Part shown: positions 46,317-53,756 of the stretch, piece by piece
How positions within the stretch are numbered: the stretch's first letter is position 1
How the letters are laid out: each line of letters begins with the position of its first letter
Source: Aaosphaeria pasadenensis
Taxonomy: Eukaryota > Ascomycota > Dothideomycetes > Pleosporales
Reading direction: 5' to 3'
DNA length: 53,756 nt
Assembly: GCA_022813625.1 (NCBI GenBank)
Contig: JAKLMB010000061.1
Coordinates: 1-53,756, forward strand
Notes under the pieces: generated by a model
Databases searched by the model: none
What the model was told of the DNA's origin: nothing
What the model saw: only the letters and a program-made list of their open reading frames with translations
Program-made: the position numbers and the translations under genes

Positions 46317-47877
46317 CTACGCAAAGCTACTGCCGATGACCCAGCTCGAATCGTCATTGAATGAAGCCGCTTGATCGAATGAATGAACACCGCCATTGCT
46401 TGAAATGTATGCTATATTGCTGTAATGACGGATATAGCGGGTAGGATAACCCCAGGCTCGAATCGAATTTCCTTGGCCATTGAGTCCAGATTGTGGGCAG
46501 AAAGTGGCATCTTCCTTGAACTGCTTCGAACCATCGGACGCACTGAGCTTAAGCTCAAATGCGGAATGTCGAATATAGTTTCCCACAGTATCCTTTGATT
46601 CGAATGAGAAGCATGCGTTGTTACCAAGACCAGCCCGTACTGTCCAGCTCGCTTGCTGCTTGAGAGATGTACTACTAGACGAATCCACGACTTGGGTGTT
46701 GATAGTAGAGCCAGTGTGGGCAAGATACCGTGTGGTATAACCCGGCGTAGTCGCGCGTAACGAGATGGATGAGCCAACAGTTAAAATTGGCCCACTCGTC
46801 AGAGATGTCGTGGCATACTTCGCAGCAACGATGTTCTCCTGCACTGAATTCTCGGTAGCGTCGGTCGGGTAGCCAGACGTCATAACACCTTCGTAGAAGG
46901 TGCCTTGGGCACTCACACTATTGTCGCCGCCAATGCCCAGGATGATTGCGCCTTCTTTATGCATCGGATTATAGCCACTGGCACTCGGACGCACGCCATT
47001 ATAATAGGTGGACAGCGGACCAGAAGCAGCATTGGCACCACGAATAGCCCATTTATTAGGTCCCCCCTTGAGTATAGTTGTGAAGAATCTGAACGAGATA
47101 GACGGGTCACCGGCATTATTTTTCGGGTTTTGGCCTGAGAATAAGCCGTTTTCTAAGTCTGCCTGCTTTTCCGTTATCTTCAGAGGAACAGAAAGGAAGT
47201 GGGCGACTGACCATAAGCCATGGGCCGCTGCCTGCTCCTGTACCCCAAGCGGTGTTGGTACCGAAATAGAGAGCTTCCATATGTCCATTACCCGTGTCTA
47301 AACTATTTGTCTCAGCGTTACCGTAGTCGAAGCAGCATCCACTATTGTAGTGCGTTCCATCAAACACAGCGTACATCCCTTCAGCTGAGTCCCCTGTCGC
47401 AGTACCACTTGCTGCATTATTTCGGTAGCCTGTCCCTGGTGATATGAAGACTCCATACACCTTTTTGCCATCAAGTGTGACTGGTGCGCCCGTTGCACTA
47501 GCCAGGTTGTCGTATCCATTAGACTCCGGACCACGAAAACCGCCAGGAGGAGCTTGAGTAAGGTGATTCCCCCGGCCTGATTGATCGTAGATGACCGTAA
47601 TGAGGCAGGTAGTACTTGCGCAAAACGTATCTTGCACAGCTGCATTTGCAACACCACCAGCGGATAATGGCGAAATAATCGTCGTAGTGTTGTCGGATCC
47701 CCGTTTCACTTGATACAATTGGCCACTATAGGCACTGTACAATGCTCGAGTCGTACTATGAGCAGCAATGCATGGGGTTCCCCCGGACGCGTAAAGGTCG
47801 CATGGAGCGGCAGCAGCGACCAGTGCAAACCCCAATACCAGGAGTACTGACGGACTTGAGTGAATCATACTGGACAC
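46317..47877 (-). CDS. abfB: GH54 alpha-L-arabinofuranosidase B with CBM42
   Basis: Two exons, 47877-47212 and 47162-46317, give 503 aa, close to the roughly 500 aa of Aspergillus AbfB. A signal peptide ends near residue 24 (LVAAAA before PCDLYASGGTPCIAAHSTTR). The catalytic domain has the conserved CCFDYGNAETNSLDTGNGHME, the nucleophile E226 in ADLENGLFSG and the acid/base D302 in GIGGDNS; the 76-residue spacing matches the characterised enzyme. Adjacent cysteines C181-C182 form the family's vicinal disulfide. From about 345 to the end is the CBM42 arabinose-binding beta-trefoil, with repeats such as TRYLAHTGS and TRYIRHYSNIAYI. It is secreted and releases arabinose side chains from arabinan and arabinoxylan. 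The intron lies four codons before the nucleophile. A tandem-zinc regulator and a cut sugar transporter follow on the same strand. Confidence 0.96.
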
Positions 47878-48846
47878 AAAGTACCGAGAGGGAATGGATG
47901 TAGAACTTTCGTAACCATCATGTATTTTGTCGGCGAATCTTTTGCATTTTGTAATTTCAAGGAAGCCTATAGGGTTGAGTTTCTCCTGCAGTTGTAGTCC
48001 TAAATCCGTCTTCTAAATTAAAATCAGCACATGATAGCAAGGTTGCCAAGAATTTCCTCCAATAATTCATCGCGAGTACGGCATTGTCTTAACTATCGTG
48101 CGGGGTTTCGAACATGGATCGTACATTTTCCCCGTGACAATGAATGGTTTTAAGTATGGGCCCTACGTTCTCATAGAGACGTAGGCCTTTTCCGTCGTAT
48201 TCTCGCAAGAACTTGCGTCTTGTTCGGGAAGCTGTCGGCAATTGCACAATAGTCGTGTTGTTTGAAAGTACCCAAATCTTCCGTTGCTCATCGTTCTTCC
48301 GAAAAAGAACCGTGCTTCTTCCCATGTTCGACAATGTTTCCACCAGTAGGTGAATATACCAACAAGACTAGACTACCTTCCTATAGGCTGAAATGCACTA
48401 GTACTTCAATGTAGGGAATCGAATTTACATAGTTTGTTTTGAGTCTTACAATACCTAGAGCAGCCTTTGCAACACCTACAATGTCACACCATACCTTCTA
48501 CGTAGCCAAATACCTTCGATGTACTAGCAGAAAACCATCCTATGCTATCAGATACAGCTACAAATTACGGCATTACCATTGCGATTGTTGGATTGAACTA
48601 GTATCTATAATCACCGCAGTTTTGAAACATGCAACCTTCATTGTAACTGTGAATATTAGCTGCTCGTCTGCGTTCTGTATATGTTGTCCATTCAATATTC
48701 TTGTTTGACCTCAGGCAGATGGGCAAATTTTCGATTTGGAATATCCCAGATGCAAAGATTAACTACCTCATTAGCTTCGCAGACCTAATGTTGGTTGGAA
48801 AGTAAACAAAAAATCCTAATGTATCGCGTATCGTCTTGTATTGTGC
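47878..48846. other. Intergenic region: abfB promoter and regulator 3' end
   Basis: 970 nt. It holds isolated CCG (47884) and CGG (47931) triplets near the GH54 start, but no symmetric pair that stands out. ORF 48089-48343 has no motif. Nothing else is recognised. Confidence 0.45.
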
Positions 48847-51149
48847 TCAGAGTGCGAGATTCGGGCCCAATGCATCTGCCCAATCCCAAAGCAGACTCTG
48901 ATCGAGATCTGCGAGCACATCTGCGTCATCATACTCCATCTCCTGCGGGTTTGACCACCATACACCTTGATAGTCTGCAGCACTGATTTGGTTTCCCTGG
49001 TTCAGCAGCTCCGCATCATTCAAGGCTGGGCTGTCTGGCACGGGGCTAATACCAGTGAGACTAGATCCTCTTTCAGAAGGTGTTTGTCGCGCAGCCCTGT
49101 TGCTCTCAAGTCTGTGATGGGGTTCCGTTTTGCTTGATTCCACATTTTTATCCGACTCTTCATCACTTGGTATTGGACGAGCCCTGAAATCGCGCTCAAC
49201 TGTAGCTTTTTGTGCAGGAAGGGGGGCATTTGGCTCGTCGATGCTTCGAAGCATGTTCTTAATGTCATTTACGTAAACAACGTACCGGGGAAAGTAAACC
49301 AGAAGATCTTGCAGAATTTGAATGAAAGCAATGAGATATCGCCGTGCATTTTCTGGACTCATAATATATGCAGGACTGTCTCGATGGCAAGCGTAGAGAA
49401 TTGCGCAGGATGCTTGATACAGAGCCACGAAACAGCTGGTATCCGTAACGAATGGGCCTCCTCCGGCGAGACCGTTGATCGTTACAACAATTTCTCCTAT
49501 GGAAACTGCGTGTTCGAGGCATTTGCTTTGTGCATATGCAACGAATTCGGCAGATGTTGACTGAACGATAGAGTGAGGAAGAGCCTCACGATACCCAGGA
49601 TTGAGGAGTCGATAAAGTTCACAATGACAGTGATGATAATAGATTTGAAGAACAATAAAGGTTGTGCTTTCTGGTGAGAAAGCTCGAAGCTGGAACTCCC
49701 GAACACTAAATTGAAGCTCTGGCGGCAAAGAGCAACTAAACAGATCTAGCTCCTGTTCGAAGGACTGGAATTGTGGGAGAGACATCTCAGGGCTGATTGA
49801 ACTGTCCAACAAAGGCTTTGTGTACCTGTTACTCCGGTTACAAAGGACTTTTAAAATTAATCAGGGTCATTACTGAAGGATCCGATTGCGGATATCGAAA
49901 AGACGCAGAAGCATAGCAGACATCGAGAACGCCGCATCGGGGTCTACTGATCCATGCAGAGTCGTGGTCGTGACCGCTATATCTCCATTGAAATACTGGT
50001 CAACGCAAGGAAGTCGTATGTGATCCAGAATGGACACTGGAAGCAAGATGTATTCCTGGAAACTCATCAGTCATTAATCACTATAATTTCCGAAAGGGCG
50101 TAATATCCGACGGGATGTAGGGAATTCTTACGGGGATACCGCCTGCATGAAAACGGTCTTGTATGAACATACTCCAGAGTAGCCGACGTCGGCATTCCCC
50201 CTCAACGAAAGAAAGTCCATGGTCGTCTTTATGCAATTTAAGATACAGTGCCATCCGAACTGAGAGAGCAAAGTAATGGAAGGTTTTGCTGTTCTGATGG
50301 TTGTGAGCGTGGAAGAGGGAAACAATCATCAACGCTTGAATGATCTCAATAGTTGGTTTCCCCAAAGTTTGGAACACCATAACCTCTGCTCGTTCAATCC
50401 AAACTTTGGATCTTTCTGGATATTTGCTAGCCCGTTCGATAAATCGCGATGCTGCTCCGCACACGGCAAGAAGTAAGGCCGGGGACAACTTCCCCTGTAC
50501 GTAGCAGCGTAAGAAATCCGCGTGATGTAGGAAACTAAACAACGGTATGGGGTATATGTACTTGAAGTAGGCGTCAATATGCTGCCGTGCGATGTCCTTA
50601 TTACACCTCAAGATTCTAAAAATCGTTAACAAATATGATTGATAGATTTGTTGCTACTCACTCGTCGACTTCTTCTTTGGGTGACACCTCTAGAGATTTG
50701 TGTGGAGACTCTCCAGTAGATCTTGGACTGCCAAAACTATGGTCTCTCTGTGAGCGCTGGGGGAGGATATTATCTTCCGATAGGGTACTATTTCGCCTGA
50801 CGTCGGCAGCTTTGTACCTACGAACTGATAGCGAATAATGGCAGCGAAGGCCTAAATTCACACAACGTTCGCAACCCAAGCTTTCTCCAGAGCATTTTGA
50901 TCTCTGTAATCTGCAGGTATCACAGGCTCGCGCTCCTCTCTTCCGAGGAGCAGGCGTAGTGTTTGTCTGCTCCCCATCTGATACCGCTGGTTGAGTAAAT
51001 GAACATTGAAATCCAAGACGTGAGCATGCATCACATGCATCACCCATTACAAGGCCGCTACGACATCGCACCTGTTACAGTCATTTTACCGCCATATGTA
51101 TTCTCGTTCAACGTACCTTGCGCTGTCGACACTGCAAGCAGGCCGTCAT
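48847..51149 (-). CDS. Transcription factor with two tandem Zn2Cys6 clusters
   Basis: Five exons: 51149-51117, 51071-50662, 50615-50132, 50055-49874 and 49825-48847, with consistent phases, give 695 aa. The N-terminus carries two complete zinc clusters. The first is C4-x2-C7-x6-C14-x9-C24-x2-C27-x6-C34, created by the first intron after K11. The second is C61-x2-C64-x6-C71-x6-C78-x2-C81-x6-C88 (ACDTCRLQRSKC). They are joined by a 26-residue linker containing PRKRGAR. The rest is a helical regulatory region: HIDAYFKYIYPIPLFSFLH, SVRMALYLKLHKDDHGLS, RRRLLWSMFIQDRFHAGG and IRLPCVDQYF are landmarks of the fungal-specific domain. The C-terminus is acidic with aromatic residues (DDADVLADLDQSLLWDW), probably an activation domain. 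It lies directly upstream of abfB on the same strand. Target genes are unknown. Confidence 0.92.
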
Positions 51150-51747
51150 TCTCCTTGTCCAGTTCAATTAAGTAGCCGAAACTTCAAAGCTGAGCTGTAT
51201 TGTATAGGAGACACCTAAATTTCCAATTTTTTTTACGTGTATTACGCAAATCTTATATCGGGATTCGATTCGATGCCATAGAGATTGCGAAGAAAAAACA
51301 AAGGGCAAATGATTCGTTCAAGTCTACCATTTATAGTGAACAAGATTATAAGATGGAGGGTGAGGGGAATGTGGAGACTCTTTTAAAATCGAGCCTAAAC
51401 AAGTTAAGCCAATCGGCACTAGTTTAACAAGTAGCACTAAGGCGTCATCGCCTGTTTTTCTCGCGGCTACTGTCCAGGAAAGTCACGTTTGCTTGAAATC
51501 AAAATAATAAAATGGCTAAGGTTATACATAATTAGAAATCTTATCTTATTGATAGTTTACTCCTGTTCTTGTCTTTCTTCTCTTTCTGTAACTAGTTATT
51601 GCACTAAATCACAAGTTGCAGTACTAGGAACAACTGTCTGCTACCCTAATCTAGGACCAGTCCGTTATCAAACTGATTTACCCTAAAAATATATGTACCA
51701 GCTCAAATATGTTCCTAACTAACTACGACTCGGGCCATTGCTTTGTT
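51150..51747. other. Intergenic region, no gene recognised
   Basis: 600 nt between the tandem-zinc regulator start and the 3' end of the sugar transporter. It is AT-leaning, with a run of T at 51229-51235. It should hold the regulator promoter. No CGG/CCG symmetric pair stands out. Confidence 0.45.
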
Positions 51748-52875
51748 TCATTGAAACCGCCGCGCCTCTTGTTTAAATTTCCTTGCGGGAACCTTCTCAT
51801 GGAACAGATGGTCGAGAGTTTCTAGTGTCAACCCCTTGGTCTCCGGAAGCCTGAAATAAGACCAGACAAGCAATATGACCGTGAAAACAGCCGCGGGAAA
51901 GGCAGCCTTGCCCTTCAAATCCCATCTCTTGGGATTAAGCATGTAAGGTGATATCGCGACTTGTATGATCGAGAGAAAGTAGTAAGTATTGCGACCTAGC
52001 GCAATTGTCTTGTAACGAAGCTCTGCTGCCCCGACCTCGGCCGCAATGGCATATGGAATTGGCCCAATAGTAATTCCTTGAAAAGTGTTAGCAAGTTGAA
52101 ATTTCAGAAGTGTCTTCAAGCACCTACCATATGTAAAGAACCATATCATCAGAATAGCAGATTGCGCCCATTTAATGGAGGGATTGCTTCCTGCATGCGG
52201 TGCATACTCGAGGAACGCGACAATCCACATGATAGGAAGCATTACCACTAATCCTGAGATATAAATCGTCCTACGACCCATTCTACCCTGGAGCAGCCAC
52301 GATAGACAGGTGCCGACAAACGCCATGCTGTAAGTACCCAGGGTAAGGCTGAAAGAGTCTGTAGCTGGCAAACCAGCTAACGAGAAGAAATAAGTTGTAT
52401 ATCCTTGAATTATAAACCCCGGGAGGATTTGACCTCCCCAGGAAATCATTGCTATCTCGGTTCGGCGGAGATTTGTGCCCCTGAAGCAATCAATGAATGA
52501 GCCCCCGACTTTCATTTTTCGTTCGAGTTCGATCGTATGTTGCATCATTGCCAATCTATGGTCATTGTTGACGGCGTTTGGTGGAGCGGTCAAGAGCCGG
52601 TCCAAGGTCTTTCGTGCTTCTTCGACTCTTCCATTGCGAACTAGCCACCAAGGGCTCTCGGGAGCGAACCATGTCGCAACAATCATTACCGGCGGCCACA
52701 TCCATTGTAAGGCAAACGGGATTCGATACGACCACTCGCTGTGGACAGACAAAAGGCCTCGAAGCACTCCTGTAGCAAGTATGCGGCCGATAACCCAGCA
52801 GAGATTGACATAGGTTGTCAGATATCCGCGCAATGCCATAGGAACAATTTCACTGGCGTACGTAGGTGTCGAGTT
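51748..52875 (-). pseudogene. MFS sugar transporter, N-terminal part removed by a copia LTR
   Basis: Family-like sequence runs from TPTYASEIVPMALRGYL (about 52870) to the stop at 51748. The EIVPMALRGY segment normally follows helix 4 of maltose/hexose-type transporters, so helices 1-4 are absent and about eight remain: TTYVNLCWVIGRIL, APESPWWLVRNGR, a GRMGRRTIY loop and the closing LPETKGLTLETLDHLF. The intron 52077-52127 (51 nt) is in frame and has no stop. The reading frame is intact, so loss of the 5' part may be recent or the stub may still be expressed from ATG 52839; the longest ORF from that ATG is 363 codons unspliced. Immediately upstream the sequence becomes an AT-rich LTR. A truncated transporter is unlikely to carry sugar. 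The missing half may lie beyond the window. Confidence 0.8.
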
Positions 52876-53046
52876 GAATAATTGAATGAGAGAGCATAAG
52901 AGATAATATTTACTAAGGTAGGTAAACCTAATCCTATATACTACTTAATATAGGCTATATAGACCCCTATATAGACCCCTACATAAACTCTATTACAGGC
53001 TTCTACCTGTAATACACGTGACTTACTAATTTACTAGACTAACTCT
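52876..53046 (-). repeat. Probable 3' LTR of a copia retroelement
   Basis: Read on the minus strand, a purine tract (AGGGGGAGAG, about 53044-53053) follows the end of the decayed polyprotein. About 170 nt of AT-rich sequence follow and end with CTCTCATTCAATTATTCAA against the transporter fragment. This order, RNase H then polypurine tract then LTR, is that of a copia 3' end. The canonical TG...CA ends are altered, as expected after C-to-T mutation. Inside are two TATATAGACCCC direct repeats (near 52955-52980) and a perfect 9 bp inverted repeat (52991-52999 with 53006-53014). The exact borders are approximate. Confidence 0.6.
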
Positions 53047-53440
53047 CCCCCTAAATTAGTAAACTCTATTTAACATGTTTAGTTTATTAATTAAATACTT
53101 GTATCCCTGCTAATTTAGGAATTTTATTATAATATTAGCTACATTATCTTATATATATACCTAATAAGTTATAATATCCTTTATATTATTTACTTTCTCC
53201 CTAATAAAATAATAATACAGGTCTAGGTGCTTAGTCTTTATATAAAACTCTAGATTCTTAGTTAATTACAGAGTAGAGTTATTGTTAATAGTAATTAGGA
53301 CATTGTTAATGTAGATTCCAGGTATAGTTAGCTTATTTATAAAGTTCTTAAGCTATACTACTATTTTTACTGCCTCTATTACTATAATAAACTCTATATC
53401 TAATATAGAAAGTATGTTACAACACCAGAACCTATCAGGA
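53047..53440 (-). mobile_element. Degenerate Ty1/copia RNase H remnant
   Basis: Translated on the minus strand in one unbroken register from 53440 down, the sequence still shows the copia RNase H pattern: SILDIEFIIVIEAVK (normally ST-x-AEYIAL-x-EA-x-K), a LKNFINKL helix, LTKN and TKHLDLYYYFIREKV, the hallmark before the C-terminus. Stops fall where Trp or Gln codons are expected (TGG to TAG, CAA to TAA), which is the mark of C-to-T changes on both strands, such as repeat-induced point mutation. No indel is needed, so point mutation rather than deletion killed it. The element is dead. The rest of the polyprotein would lie further right or has been replaced at 53441. Confidence 0.7.
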
Positions 53441-53756
53441 TAAAGAAGGCGTTAAGTACTTAGGACGACAAGTTAGAGATTATAGCTAGAGGGCTTAATA
53501 ACACCTAAGAACAAAAGTCACGTAACCTAATATTATGTGACGTGCTTAATATACTTAATTGCTAAGAGGATTAAGCAAGTTAAGCAGTGCTTAACATGCT
53601 TAACTACTAAGGAAGTTAAGTATACTAAGCAAGGACTAGGAAGGATAGATATATAAGATTACTAGATTTTATATATAGAAGTTCTTTATAGTTAATAATA
53701 AATTATATCTAATCTTTTAGAATTACTTTACTAGTATAATAGTAGCTTATTCTCTT
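53441..53756. repeat. AT-rich repeat-like DNA at window end
   Basis: I see no copia similarity past 53440. The stretch is rich in GTTAAG/CTTAAC words and contains a perfect palindrome, GTTAAGCA-G-TGCTTAAC, at 53579-53595, plus GTCACGTAAC...GTGACGTG near 53517-53543. It may be another, nested mutated repeat. It cannot be identified without a search. Confidence 0.4.

Noticed and set aside
1..53756. CRISPR arrays or prokaryotic operon signals
   Set aside because: No regularly spaced repeats are seen, and introns and gene families show a fungal nuclear genome.

Overview
This looks like a chromosomal segment of a filamentous ascomycete (Pezizomycotina). Support: genes carry short 45-110 nt GT-AG introns; there are fungus-specific families (alpha-1,3-glucan synthase, RTA1-like exporter, fungal rhodopsin-domain protein, AA9 lytic polysaccharide monooxygenase, Zn2Cys6 regulators); genes are spaced by 0.3-4 kb gaps; and the right edge is an AT-rich, stop-riddled copia retroelement of the kind left by repeat-induced point mutation. 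I cannot fix the class or species from the sequence.

Layout. 0.3-3.2 kb: class II aldolase-like protein and a six-exon rhodopsin-domain membrane protein. 3.2-6.7 kb: gene-poor, with an imperfect inverted repeat at 4.7 kb and one unrecognised ORF. 6.7-8.0 kb: Rieske oxygenase of choline-monooxygenase type. 8.5-16 kb (minus): full-length cell-wall alpha-1,3-glucan synthase (4 exons, about 2404 aa). 16-20 kb: a 4 kb gap. 20-25 kb: short-chain dehydrogenase and a SAC-domain phosphoinositide phosphatase. 26-27.8 kb (minus): intronless cytosolic-type GH13 amylase. 27.8-31.3 kb: empty. 31.3-34 kb: AA9 LPMO and a four-helix membrane protein with a Gly/Arg-rich tail. 35.3-38.2 kb: Zn2Cys6 regulator and RTA1-like protein. 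38.7-45.1 kb: NCS1 purine/cytosine permease, then an MFS transporter divergent from a second Zn2Cys6 regulator. 46.3-52.9 kb (all minus): GH54 arabinofuranosidase with CBM42, a regulator with two tandem Zn2Cys6 clusters, and a sugar transporter whose 5' part is cut off by a copia LTR. 52.9-53.8 kb: degenerate copia 3' end.

How the genes may work together (inference). Three themes stand out. (1) Alpha-glucan: the glucan synthase and a GH13 enzyme lie on the same strand 10 kb apart with two unrelated genes between. (2) Plant cell-wall use: AA9 LPMO, GH54 arabinofuranosidase and a sugar transporter, with the tandem-zinc regulator between the last two. (3) A regulator/transporter pair sharing a 358 bp divergent promoter that contains a symmetric CGG-N11-CCG site, the type bound by Zn2Cys6 dimers. 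Exon borders were assigned by eye from splice consensus, reading frame and family conservation; no search was run.
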